Source of the DNA: Paenarthrobacter sp.
GTDB lineage: Bacteria > Actinomycetota > Actinomycetes > Actinomycetales > Micrococcaceae
Assembly (NCBI GenBank): GCA_031179305.1
Contig: JAPSHX010000001.1
Location: forward strand, 224,643-288,642
Reading direction: 5' to 3'
DNA length: 64,000 bases
The notes under the pieces were generated by a model. That model was not told the origin of the DNA. It saw nothing but the letters and a program-made list of their open reading frames with translations, and made no database searches. Positions 8,409 through 17,352 of the stretch are shown piece by piece (the stretch's first letter is position 1; every line of letters starts with the position of its first letter). A program made the translations under genes and the position numbers.

Positions 8409-9308
8409 ATGGATAAGGCGTCTCCTCGGGATCTATTCATCACTGCACTGGCGCCCATGGTCTGGGGATCCTCTTACTTGGTGACCACCGAGTTTCTCCC
8501 CGCCGACAGGCCGCTCCTGGCCGCAACCGTCCGTGCCCTTCCGGCTGGCATCGTGCTGATGCTCGTCACCCGCACATGGCCGCGGGGGAGCTGGTGGTTC
8601 AAGGCGGCCGCCCTGGGCGCACTCAACATCGGGCTGTTCTTCTTCCTCCTGTTCTTCACCGCCTACCAACTGCCCGGCGGGGTGGCGGCGCTGGTCGGGT
8701 CGATTCAGCCGCTGTTCGTGTTGCTTCTTGGAGTGCCGCTGCTGGGGGAGCGGATACGTATGACGCACATCATTGCTTGCGGAGTGGGAGCCGCAGGTGT
8801 CGGTTTGCTCGTCCTGCGATCAGACGCGTCGCTGACTTTTGTGGGTGTGCTCGCCGGGATGGCGGCGGCGCTGAGCATGGCGGCCGGCATCGTTCTCACC
8901 AAACGCTGGGGAAGACCCGACGGCGTGGGGCTGCTTGGGTTTACCGGCCTGCAGTTGGGGATGGGCGGGGTTATGCTCCTGCCGGTGACGCTGGTGGTTG
9001 AAGGGCTGCCGGGGTCGGTCTCGGTGCCTAACCTGGCAGGGTTTGCGTACCTCAGCGTGATCGGTGCGCTGGCTGCCTACGCGGTCTGGTTCCGGGGGAT
9101 TCAACGATTGCCCACGATGGTGGTGTCGTTCCTGGGATTCCTGAGCCCTTTGGTAGCTACGGTGCTGGGGTTTGCGTTCCTGGGGGAGGCGTTGTCGGGC
9201 TGGCAGATTGTGGGGGCTCTGTTAGTTCTGGCGGCTGTGTTTTTGGTGCAACGGCCGGGGGCGGTTGTGGGCCGGCAAACTGCCACAGAAAGTGGAAGTG
9301 CCCGGTGA
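8409..9308 (+). CDS. EamA/DMT-family transporter
   Basis: A 299-residue protein with ten hydrophobic segments arranged as two repeated EamA halves, starting with the family motif ALAPMVWGSSYLVTTEFLPA. The drug/metabolite transporter superfamily exports amino acids, sugars or toxic compounds; the substrate cannot be inferred here. The ATG at 8409 follows AAGTGAATA, a weak ribosome site. It is divergently paired with a MarR regulator that likely represses it. Confidence 0.82.
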   Translation: MDKASPRDLFITALAPMVWGSSYLVTTEFLPADRPLLAATVRALPAGIVLMLVTRTWPRGSWWFKAAALGALNIGLFFFLLFFTAYQLPGGVAALVGSIQPLFVLLLGVPLLGERIRMTHIIACGVGAAGVGLLVLRSDASLTFVGVLAGMAAALSMAAGIVLTKRWGRPDGVGLLGFTGLQLGMGGVMLLPVTLVVEGLPGSVSVPNLAGFAYLSVIGALAAYAVWFRGIQRLPTMVVSFLGFLSPLVATVLGFAFLGEALSGWQIVGALLVLAAVFLVQRPGAVVGRQTATESGSAR

Positions 9309-9354
9309 GCAATAGAGCAAATGTCTGACCGCGGCAAGCCAGATGGGCTCGTAC

Positions 9355-9383
9355 TACGTAGTCCGTTCAGAACAGACTACGTA
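9355..9383. terminator. Hairpin between convergent genes
   Basis: TACGTAGTC (9355-9363) and its complement GACTACGTA (9375-9383) form a 9-bp stem with an 11-base loop between the convergent EamA and DUF6308 genes. There is no T-run, so it may be a factor-independent-like terminator or simply a structural repeat. It also marks the left edge of the lower-GC island. Confidence 0.4.
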
Positions 9384-9399
9384 CTTGCGCCCTGCTTTC

Positions 9400-10083
9400 T
9401 CACGAATCTGCATCCTCCCTAACAGTCATGCCAAGCTTTTTCCCGTGCATCCAGAGGGCAACGTCCATGGTGCGTAAGTCAGAAATTTGGAGGCTAATTC
9501 CGGATTTTTCCCTTATTGCGGTAAGCCGCTCAGGAAGTCCGGCTCCATCGGTCAGAGCAGCGTGCCAAGTCCGCCATTGAGTGTCGTTGTTGTTCAGGCC
9601 CATGAGCGGACCTACTACAGAATCGTAGATGGGGACGAGGCGAGGGCGCTTTCGGGCCATTATCTTGCTTGCCGTGGTGGGCCCGATGCCCCACCGGTAC
9701 GTGTCTGTGCCGCGGAGCAAACGCCAGAGTTTGCTGGCAGGACTCAGAGCACCAAGGATGGTTTCGTACTCGTCGGCCGTAACGGCTGCCAGATCCAAAT
9801 CGGTCGGAATCTCCTCCAGCAACCTCCTAGCCTCCGCGCTACGAGTTTCAACGAGCCCGATTATCGCTGGGGCTGGCACTGGCACCGATAGGAAGGAGAC
9901 GGCGAGGAGATCATCTGCCGTGATGGCGTTTGCCACCTCTACCCGGTCGCCTCCTCCGGCCCAGTTGTCGAAGCGACTTCCGGTCTGAGGGACACCGTTG
10001 CGGTAGAGCTTCGTGTAATACTCATTCACGAGAGCAGCAGCCTCGTCCACGAGCGCAGGTAAGAGAATTTCCGGCAAGGCCAT
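9400..10083 (-). CDS. DUF6308 family protein
   Basis: A 227-residue protein matching the pattern of DUF6308: an ADDLLAVSFLSV segment (about 56-67), a GIGPTTASKIMARKRPRLVP block (about 131-150) and a closing SDLRTMDVALWM. The helix-hairpin-helix-like GIGPTTASK stretch suggests nucleic-acid contact, but no function is established. AAGGA sits 7 bases before the ATG. It is the last gene of a minus-strand group of defence-type genes and is separated from the GIY-YIG gene by 68 bp. Confidence 0.65.
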   Translation of the reverse strand: MALPEILLPALVDEAAALVNEYYTKLYRNGVPQTGSRFDNWAGGGDRVEVANAITADDLLAVSFLSVPVPAPAIIGLVETRSAEARRLLEEIPTDLDLAAVTADEYETILGALSPASKLWRLLRGTDTYRWGIGPTTASKIMARKRPRLVPIYDSVVGPLMGLNNNDTQWRTWHAALTDGAGLPERLTAIREKSGISLQISDLRTMDVALWMHGKKLGMTVREDADS

Positions 10084-10151
10084 CGTTGAATCCTTCGTGT
10101 GCGTTGTTGGCGAGTTTTACGGGCCGCGGAATGGCCCATTGGTCGTGCGGT

Positions 10152-11042
10152 TCAGCTTTCCTGCGGCTTGGGCCAGTAGGTAAAGGCGCTGATGTCGCCG
10201 CGCTTTTTTGGAGGCGTCCGATAGCCGTACCTTCCCACGATCTCATCGTGCAACGGTCCGCTCAGAACGGGGTCCACGCTGAACCCACGGCGGCCCGTTT
10301 TGGCGTCCAACTCCCAACTGCCCTGTCGGATATGAAATAGGCCTCGAGTTACTCCGCGGTGGACGGCCACCACGTGTTTGACCTTGAGTCTTTCCACGGC
10401 TTTCGGATCGATCCGCCACCATGCTCTCACCGAGTCACCGAGTTCAGTCGCGATTAGCGACTTGTTGGACGCGCTTAGCCATTCAGTTCGGAAACCATAG
10501 CCAGCGCGCATTCCACCACCTGGTAGAGGTTCCTCCAGGTCTACCCACGGCTTTAGCGTGATAAGTAGGAGCGGGGGAGTTTGAGGAGGGAGTTTAGGGG
10601 CACCGAACTCCGCCACTATATTTGCCAACGTTTCTATTCCGTGGCCCTTCGAGGATTCGCGTCGCTCATTGGTCAACTGGTCGAGGTTGGCCAGCGGGTG
10701 CAACCCAGATACCGGCCGGACCAAGAATGTTGATAAGAGATCTATGGCCGCTGCCTCCACTTGCGTGTACTCGGAGCTCATGCCATGTCGCAGTATCCAG
10801 ATGTCTGGCTCGAGTCCTGCCGCACGAATTTCTTGGATGGTTCGGATCTTGCGAGAATGCTCAGCTGTCGATTCGTCCTCGGGCGAGGACAGTGCTTCGG
10901 CTTCGAGCCCATGGTCGGCCACACGAGTCCGGGAACCTTTGCCCACGTAGAAGGGTACTGATGTTCTTGGGTCCAAGAGCATGTACACGTAGTTGCCCAA
11001 ATGCTCAGCTACCTGTTCCAAGATCTTTGGATCAATTTTCAT
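10152..11042 (-). CDS. GIY-YIG nuclease-superfamily protein
   Basis: A 296-residue protein whose first 100 residues look like a GIY-YIG domain: NYVYMLLDPRTSVPFYVGKG (about 16-35) supplies the paired Y-V-Y and Y-V-G strands, followed by basic R and H residues and a helical EAAAIDLL segment that could provide the metal-binding glutamate. The remaining 170 residues have no recognised domain. GIY-YIG nucleases cut DNA in homing, repair or restriction. The ATG at 11042 is preferred over a longer frame because the domain starts there and AGGCA lies upstream. It overlaps the macro-SIR2 gene by 11 bp, implying coupled expression. Confidence 0.7.
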   Translation of the reverse strand: MKIDPKILEQVAEHLGNYVYMLLDPRTSVPFYVGKGSRTRVADHGLEAEALSSPEDESTAEHSRKIRTIQEIRAAGLEPDIWILRHGMSSEYTQVEAAAIDLLSTFLVRPVSGLHPLANLDQLTNERRESSKGHGIETLANIVAEFGAPKLPPQTPPLLLITLKPWVDLEEPLPGGGMRAGYGFRTEWLSASNKSLIATELGDSVRAWWRIDPKAVERLKVKHVVAVHRGVTRGLFHIRQGSWELDAKTGRRGFSVDPVLSGPLHDEIVGRYGYRTPPKKRGDISAFTYWPKPQES

Positions 11043-12657
11043 TGCCTGCCCTGTCTGTGTAAAACGCATCGGGGTCGAATCCCAAATTGGTGAGCGTCTT
11101 ACTGATGACACCCCATACCTCCGCGGTTGCCGGTGTCTGTTGCAGTCTTGCAAGTGCCAACAGATATCGACGCAGTTCAATCTCGTCCGGGCTGAGGCCT
11201 TGTGTGTAGGCGGGCGCAAGCAAATACGAGTGTTCATCGGCGGCGTAAGCAGCTGTCATGTCCAGAAAGATCTCCATATCGCGGCCAGCCTCTTGAATGG
11301 CTGCATCTCGTTCGCTGCTCGTCGTCCAAGTGGGGAACGATCCGGTCATGGGGAGGATGTCGAGCTTGCCGGACCAGACCAGTCGTTGGTGCGGCTCGTC
11401 GAAGAGGCTAAGAACCGTGCCCATCTGCTGCCTTTGCGGGTCGTGGCTCGGCAAGGCCCTTCGCACGTCGTGAACGATTTCGTGGAAATGGTCATCGGCA
11501 AGGCCAAAGCCGACGAACAGCAAGTGATGTGTCAGCAGGTGTGCTTTGACCAAGGCGGACAAGGCCGCGCGACTGCTGTTGAAGCCGAGGTAGTCGTCCC
11601 GGGTGAGCACGATTGTGTCCGGCTTGCTGACTGATCCATGAAGCTTCAACAGCCACTCGCCGCCAACGCTTGGAACATTTTCCGGTAGAACAGTTCGCGG
11701 TCGTTGGGCGTCCGCGCATGCCATCTCGAAGAGACGATCGTAGTTGAGTGTGATAGCGCCAGCGGATGGCAAGGTTGCCAAGAGAGCCGGCGCCAGTCCA
11801 TAACGAGGTAGATCGACGACGGTGGCCACCGCCTTTTCGAATGCCGCCCGGGAACCATGCTGATCCACATACATCTGCTCGAGGACGCTAGCTTGGTCCA
11901 AGGGCCCAAGCCGGTCAAAGTCTACGTTTGAGGCGTCCTTCAGGTCGATGCCATCGCGAAGGCGCTCCAGAAGTTGGCCCCACGTAGGAGCCCCCGCGCT
12001 AACACTTACGCCGGCCCCCAAAAAGGGCACAAGATGGCCAGCCTTCGCTTTGCCACCGAGAGTTAGAGCCTTGGCCTGAAGCTGTGGATCCAATGGCGTC
12101 CATCCGCTTCCTGCGGCTTGCGCTTCACGGCGAAGTTTTTGGGCGAGAGAGAAAGCAGCCCGATCTTGGAGAACCAGAACGATGTCAACTGAGTAGCGCT
12201 CACTCAGGTCTGAAGCGCAATTGAGGATATCCCTCACCACCGCGCCAAGATGTCGTCCTGCACCACCACCGGCAGTACCAAAAAACGGCATCGCCAGCAG
12301 AGGGAACGGTCTCTGCGAAGACGGCTCTCGAAGACTGTCTTTTGCCGCTTTGACGAATGCTTCCAATCGTTCGGCCACGACCTGTGGTCCCCATGCCATG
12401 TTGTTGGGAACCGCGGTGAGCACCGGTAGTGGCGACGTTTGGTCCCAGTCCTTGACGGCTTGGGCGAAGAGGCGGCCTGTGTGGAAATCGTCTCCACATG
12501 ACGCCGCCGCAAGGTGTTGTAGGTCTTCGTGGGCACCGAGCCAATGACGTCTAATGGTTAGAAATGAGTCCGTAGGAAGGAGCCACGCATCGCATTCCAG
12601 GTTCAGGATGTCGGCCATCGTGACGAAAACATGGGGAATAGTCATGGGCGGTGGCAT
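11032..12657 (-). CDS. Macro-like/SIR2-like fusion protein
   Basis: A 541-residue fusion. Residues about 7-175 look like a macro domain: a strand pattern FVTMADILNLECDAWLLPTD, then PFFGTAGGGAGRHLG like the glycine-rich phosphate loop. Residues about 205-400 are a SIR2-like domain: VPFLGAGVSVSAGAPTW, TLNYD (Asn305), KLHGS (His340) and LFVGFGLADDHF. SIR2 effectors of antiphage systems deplete NAD+, and macro domains bind ADP-ribose derivatives, so the fusion may hydrolyse NAD+ and sense or process the product. ATG 12657 is used; an upstream TTG at 12684 would add nine residues. It sits between a nuclease-like gene and a GIY-YIG gene. Confidence 0.72.
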   Translation of the reverse strand: MPPPMTIPHVFVTMADILNLECDAWLLPTDSFLTIRRHWLGAHEDLQHLAAASCGDDFHTGRLFAQAVKDWDQTSPLPVLTAVPNNMAWGPQVVAERLEAFVKAAKDSLREPSSQRPFPLLAMPFFGTAGGGAGRHLGAVVRDILNCASDLSERYSVDIVLVLQDRAAFSLAQKLRREAQAAGSGWTPLDPQLQAKALTLGGKAKAGHLVPFLGAGVSVSAGAPTWGQLLERLRDGIDLKDASNVDFDRLGPLDQASVLEQMYVDQHGSRAAFEKAVATVVDLPRYGLAPALLATLPSAGAITLNYDRLFEMACADAQRPRTVLPENVPSVGGEWLLKLHGSVSKPDTIVLTRDDYLGFNSSRAALSALVKAHLLTHHLLFVGFGLADDHFHEIVHDVRRALPSHDPQRQQMGTVLSLFDEPHQRLVWSGKLDILPMTGSFPTWTTSSERDAAIQEAGRDMEIFLDMTAAYAADEHSYLLAPAYTQGLSPDEIELRRYLLALARLQQTPATAEVWGVISKTLTNLGFDPDAFYTDRAGNEN

Positions 12658-12693
12658 CCAAAGCTCTGGGTCTGAACTGGGCAAGTTTGATTC

Positions 12694-13380
12694 TTATGTA
12701 AGGGCATTGAGGAGCCGCTCGAGGTTACGCTCGAAGGCGGCTTTGCCATTGCCATCCGGTGCGGGGATGCGAATCAGGGGAGGGTGCCCCATGGCAGGCG
12801 TGGCGAGATCACGCAGTGCGTCGTAGTACGCGCGTTGTCGTTGCCTTCCACCAACGCCGAAGGCTACGGCAGACTTTGAATGCCTGTACTTATCTGCTAG
12901 CGGTGAGTACCGTTCGCAGAGTGACGAATATTGGTTCACGTCAAAGCCCAGCGGCAATGCGCCAGGGTAAAAACTGAAGGTCTGCAGCCGAAAGCTGGTG
13001 AAATGCTGTATCTCGTCGACTTCGATGATGGTCCCAGTGCCTTCATGTATAAAGTCGCCAGGAAGTGCAGTAGTTCGTTTGACGGACTGCTCTGCACCTT
13101 TGCCTCCGAGCGAAGCAAAGATTTTCTCCAAAGGAACTGCAACAGCCGAAGCGGAATCTGGGAGGCCAAAGTGGCCACGTTGATTTAGCCACGGCATCTT
13201 GTAACGGACAAGCTGGACACCGTGCTTCAGTGCAGTCTCAACAAACGCATTCTCACAATCTCCAACAGGCATGGGCTCATCATAGTGGTCCGGGTGGCGG
13301 ACCAGAGGCACACAGAGGGACCGAACAAAGGTTGCGAGCTTCGGGCCGTCTGCCACGCTGCATACGATGTTCACTGCCAT
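12694..13380 (-). CDS. Putative nuclease-like protein with EVDExQH motif
   Basis: A 228-residue protein of no family I can name with certainty. Its centre reads FIHEGTGTIIEVDEIQHFTS, a pattern like the metal-binding strands of PD-(D/E)XK nucleases of the Vsr/DUF559 type, where acidic residues and a following Q/H form the active site. A further conserved-looking block is GGRQRQRAYYDALRDLA. ATG 13380 has GGGAG 11 bases upstream. It is the first gene of the minus-strand arm, 36 bases upstream of the macro-SIR2 ATG, and divergent from the Dpt-like operon. Nuclease activity is inference. Confidence 0.55.
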   Translation of the reverse strand: MAVNIVCSVADGPKLATFVRSLCVPLVRHPDHYDEPMPVGDCENAFVETALKHGVQLVRYKMPWLNQRGHFGLPDSASAVAVPLEKIFASLGGKGAEQSVKRTTALPGDFIHEGTGTIIEVDEIQHFTSFRLQTFSFYPGALPLGFDVNQYSSLCERYSPLADKYRHSKSAVAFGVGGRQRQRAYYDALRDLATPAMGHPPLIRIPAPDGNGKAAFERNLERLLNALT

Positions 13381-13467
13381 CAAGAAGTCGGCTCCCGACG
13401 CTTCACAATAGCGTTCGCCGATCGAGCCTTACCCGACCAAAAGGCTTAGGCCAGGTATCTTGGCAAT

Positions 13468-15933
13468 GTGGGGGAACCAAAACCTTGGAATGAAGCCGAG
13501 ACAAACGCGCTCTTGAAAGCATATTTTGCAATGCTGGATAGCGAGACGCGCGGTATAGCCTACTCAAAGATCGCTCACAATCGACACGTGCAAGCTCTGA
13601 CAGGTCGCAGCAAAGGATCAATTGAGTTCAAATTCTGCAATATCAGTCATGTTCTGGCAGAGGTCGATCATCCGTTTGTCGTTGGGTATAAGCCACGGAG
13701 CCACGTCCAAGAAGCGCTGCGAGTAGCAGTCATGAGACAGCTCAGTCCAAGAGAGCCGTTCATCGGTTCCGGGGATACTCTGCCGAAAGCCTTGATGCTA
13801 TCTTCAACCGATACTCCCAGCGATGCGGCCGAACCGGCCGCAGTCTCCAACGAAAGAGGACCGTTGTCTGCACCGACCGCTCCTGATAGGCAGAATGAAG
13901 ATATATGGCACAGTCTCGCAGGCTTGTGGGATCGCGCCACTGGAGGAACCGATGTCGCGGCCCGACCCGATCATCCGATTGATTCCGTTTGGCCGTCTGC
14001 TCTCCGTCCTGCCGGAGTCGAGGAAGCATGCAACTGGCTGAAAGCCGGCATCGCAGCCGGTGAACCGCCCCGCTTCCTGTTCTTAGTAGGCGGGCCGGGA
14101 GCGGGAAAATCCCATGCCACAGCACATGTCGTTGAGGGCCTACATGCGGAGCGCCACCGTGACGATGGTCTGGCTCACCGGGTCTATGAATATAAAGGGA
14201 CTAAGAGTGACGTCATTGTCATCAACGATGCCACCATCAATCTGGAGACGTCAAACGTTGCACCTCTGATTTCTGATATCAATGGAGCCATAGACAATGC
14301 AGGAACATTGGCAACGTCACACCCGCTCAATTTGATGGCCTGTGTCAATAGGGGTGTTCTCGTTGAGGAAATGGCAGAATCCAGGCTTCGAGATTCCCAG
14401 AACTGGACGGCAGGCGACGTGCTGGTTCGCTGGCTCTATGACTCAGTAGCCAAAGGGCCTGATGAGTCAGTCTGGCGTCTCTCACGAAAGGCGGGCCGTG
14501 ACTTTGTCAAATCGGCCCAACTCAGTCACTTAGGGAACCACGTTGCCAACGTAATGGCGGTATTCGTTGACGAGTGTTCGTTGTTTGAAGAGCGTCCAGC
14601 GATAAGCATAGCTGCGGACTCCCAAGTCTCCGCGCAAGATTATCGGATTGTTCCTCTGGGCCGTCGTAGAGAAATAGAGGACGCACTGTCTCCCGCAGCA
14701 GACTTGCTTGCCAACGTACTGGCGGTTCTCCAAGTCCCGGACACGAATGTCCACGATAAGTACTCAACCACACTTGTAGACCCGGTCACAGCCAACCTGC
14801 ATTCACTGCGCTTCCCGCAGATCAGGTCAGGTTTGTTGACTATGGCTCGGAGTGCCGAATTGATGTCAGCAACGCGCATGACCTATCGCGAGCTCTGGGG
14901 GTTTCTGACGAGAGCTCTGGTTGGCGATGCCCCGATACGCATGGCAAGGAACGAACTTCGTGAATTCCTTGTTGCGAACCAGCCGACGGGACAAAGTGCG
15001 GAGGATGATTTCCAACGGATGCGACGGCTCTCCGGCCTGCGCTTTAATCAGAGCATATTCGGTGCAGGCGAGTGGGCATCCGCGTCGGAGGGTTCAATGC
15101 GGGATCCAGTCTTGAAACTGCTAGTCCCCGCTGACCCAGTAAGTGATGCTGTCCCTGGTTCTAATCCTGACAATCCCGATGAAGGCTGGGCGACGCCAGT
15201 CTCCGATGCGTTCAGTGTGCATGCATCCGATGGGACTCCCCTGCAGAGCCTCTTGGACTCATTGCCAAGTAATGTACCCATGCACGACATCGTTACGGAT
15301 TTTGACAAACGCTTGGACGAGGCCTTCTCCAGGCTAATGCAACAACCTCAGCTAAAGGACGACAAACGGCTGGAAGCAACTGGCTGGTATGGCGCCTACC
15401 TCACACGTCTCTATGCCGTTTCTCACGGTATCAGTGCATTTAGGCGCGAGATTGAGATGCTCATAAGAACTTGGGTTCAAGTTCCGCATTTGCCTGACGG
15501 CCTGAAGTCACCGTTGAGGACTTTGCTTCGGCCTAAGCGGAATCCGAATGAGTCTGCGTCCTCCATCCTTCCGCTGTTTGACAGCCGAACCGAACCGATC
15601 ACCGGGAGGGTCAGCATCCCTAAGCTCGCCGTCCGCGTCAAGGAGCCTGAACTGACAACGGACCGTGCAGGACAAGGCGAACAAGTTCTACTTACGATTC
15701 GAACAGATGGAACCAAGATGAGCAGCGTTTCGTTGGATTTTCCGTTGATCAGGGAGGCTCTGGCTTGTGTCGATGATTTCATTGGCGTGACGGATTTGAT
15801 CGATGTGACAGCTCCGAGGCTAGAACGTGTCCGCGCATCGAGGCTACTTTCGGCCCATCTTCGCGGCGCCGAATTCTGCCTAGCGGATGGCGATCGAGAG
15901 GTCCAGTTGACCCAGCAGGAGCAATCACGATGA
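13468..15933 (+). CDS. DptF-like P-loop ATPase with N-terminal restriction-associated domain
   Basis: An 821-residue protein. Residues about 1-90 (PWNEAETNALLKAYFAMLDS, then RSKGSIEFKFCNIS and GYKP) match a domain usually at the N-terminus of DUF3883/HNH-type restriction proteins. A P-loop ATPase follows: Walker A GGPGAGKS (208-215), VIVINDATI (249-257), a sensor-like NLMACVNRG, and VFVDE (Asp368) as Walker B. The ATPase and the gene order resemble DptF of the phosphorothioation-dependent DptFGH restriction module; this is assigned from pattern memory. GTG 13468 is the only start after the in-frame TAG at 13447. Its end overlaps the next gene by 4 bp. Confidence 0.6.
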   Translation: MGEPKPWNEAETNALLKAYFAMLDSETRGIAYSKIAHNRHVQALTGRSKGSIEFKFCNISHVLAEVDHPFVVGYKPRSHVQEALRVAVMRQLSPREPFIGSGDTLPKALMLSSTDTPSDAAEPAAVSNERGPLSAPTAPDRQNEDIWHSLAGLWDRATGGTDVAARPDHPIDSVWPSALRPAGVEEACNWLKAGIAAGEPPRFLFLVGGPGAGKSHATAHVVEGLHAERHRDDGLAHRVYEYKGTKSDVIVINDATINLETSNVAPLISDINGAIDNAGTLATSHPLNLMACVNRGVLVEEMAESRLRDSQNWTAGDVLVRWLYDSVAKGPDESVWRLSRKAGRDFVKSAQLSHLGNHVANVMAVFVDECSLFEERPAISIAADSQVSAQDYRIVPLGRRREIEDALSPAADLLANVLAVLQVPDTNVHDKYSTTLVDPVTANLHSLRFPQIRSGLLTMARSAELMSATRMTYRELWGFLTRALVGDAPIRMARNELREFLVANQPTGQSAEDDFQRMRRLSGLRFNQSIFGAGEWASASEGSMRDPVLKLLVPADPVSDAVPGSNPDNPDEGWATPVSDAFSVHASDGTPLQSLLDSLPSNVPMHDIVTDFDKRLDEAFSRLMQQPQLKDDKRLEATGWYGAYLTRLYAVSHGISAFRREIEMLIRTWVQVPHLPDGLKSPLRTLLRPKRNPNESASSILPLFDSRTEPITGRVSIPKLAVRVKEPELTTDRAGQGEQVLLTIRTDGTKMSSVSLDFPLIREALACVDDFIGVTDLIDVTAPRLERVRASRLLSAHLRGAEFCLADGDREVQLTQQEQSR

Positions 15934-17345
15934 CCAGAATCGCTGCCGCGCATCAGCTCCTTCTCCCATTTAACAGACCGGAGTACTTTTCCGTGCCGGA
16001 GGCACTGCTCTCGGCTCTAGCATGGCGGGCCTATGAATCCATAAGTAATGAGGAGCAGGAAAAGCCGCTTGGCTTGATGTACAAAGCGCAAGCGAAGGAA
16101 ACATTGTATCTCTCGCTTCGCCCGACAAAACCAGAAGAGGACACAGCTGAAACGCTGGGCAACCAGCTGAGGCAACGGGGCATAAGCACCGCGGCATCCG
16201 ATAGATTGCTGGGAGATGCAGTCTCATCTAGCGTGACTGGAATTAGAATTGAGAAAACCGGTAATCAGCCTTCCAGCCCAATGACGCCGGCACTGGCACT
16301 GATGCAAAACCCGCGGGGTGTGCTTGTGAAGCAAGGACCGCCGGACTTCGGCGCCATAATTGAAAGCCTATTCACTGTCGGTCACCCTCTTGTCGGTCCG
16401 TCAATGTCCGCGACTGAACTCTGGTTGCGGGCTTCTGACAAGAGACTCGAGCTGGACCCGTTACTTAGCGCCATAGATTCTTCTATGATGTCGACGGTTT
16501 TCCAAGACGCATTGCGCAGACGAACTTCTTTTCCGATTGCAGAGGACAGTGTCGACTGGTGCGGACTGTATCCAGAAACGCCGTACGAATGGTTTGCTAA
16601 GTCTTGGCAGGCCCTTACGTCCGATGAGTGGGTTGGGGCACTTCCTGCTCGCGTGTGGGTCGACTGGGCGACCACAGTGTTGCGCTTGGCAATGGGGCTC
16701 GGGTTCCTCTGGGAATACGCGTGGTATGAGGCGCTGGGCATGGCGATCGTCCAGGACTCTGTCCCCGATACGCTTGAGGAGCTTCGAGGAACGGTTAGGT
16801 CCCCGCTGCCGTGGCAATCGAGCCGCTCCTCGATCTCCGTCAGGGACGTTGGCGCCACTATAAAGGGACGTATCGCAAGAGGCGAACGCATCAGAAGGAG
16901 CCTCAAGGAACGCATCAAAGATTTAAACGGAAATCCAGACGCGATCGAGTTTCTGCGGTCAGCCGCCCGAAGTGATTTCAGGTTGTCTCTGGCTGCAGAG
17001 ATCACTGAAAAAAAGGACGCCGGCAAGCTTGTTTGGGAAACGGTAAAATATGGCCTTCAGGTGCGGGAATCAAGCGGTCCATTCACGGATTACTACGGCA
17101 TCCTCAAAACGCGCGGGCGGAGATATCTTGTCATTGACCCCGGTACTGAGTGGATAGCGGTAGTTGCTAGCCTCGCATGCGGTTCTCCAGGGACACAATG
17201 CAATGTGGGAGACGTCCTGCGTGACCTAACCATTCTTGGGATGCGCCCCGAGCTTGGGGACCTAGTGTCCTTACTCGAACGTGCAGGCATGGCACGTGGC
17301 AGCGCCGACGCTGATCACGCCGTAATAGTTGAGAGTGCTTTCTAG
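15930..17345 (+). CDS. DptG-like hypothetical protein
   Basis: A 471-residue soluble protein without a domain I can identify. It is placed as DptG-like by position and size only: it lies between a DptF-like ATPase and a DptH-like translocase, with which it overlaps or nearly abuts. Its C-terminal 60 residues (LRDLTILGMRPELGDLVSLLERAGMARG) look like a degenerate winged helix. The ATG overlaps the upstream stop (ATGA, 15930-15933), so translation is coupled. It is likely a structural subunit of a three-protein complex. Confidence 0.5.
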   Translation: MTRIAAAHQLLLPFNRPEYFSVPEALLSALAWRAYESISNEEQEKPLGLMYKAQAKETLYLSLRPTKPEEDTAETLGNQLRQRGISTAASDRLLGDAVSSSVTGIRIEKTGNQPSSPMTPALALMQNPRGVLVKQGPPDFGAIIESLFTVGHPLVGPSMSATELWLRASDKRLELDPLLSAIDSSMMSTVFQDALRRRTSFPIAEDSVDWCGLYPETPYEWFAKSWQALTSDEWVGALPARVWVDWATTVLRLAMGLGFLWEYAWYEALGMAIVQDSVPDTLEELRGTVRSPLPWQSSRSSISVRDVGATIKGRIARGERIRRSLKERIKDLNGNPDAIEFLRSAARSDFRLSLAAEITEKKDAGKLVWETVKYGLQVRESSGPFTDYYGILKTRGRRYLVIDPGTEWIAVVASLACGSPGTQCNVGDVLRDLTILGMRPELGDLVSLLERAGMARGSADADHAVIVESAF

Positions 17346-17352
17346 GAGAATC

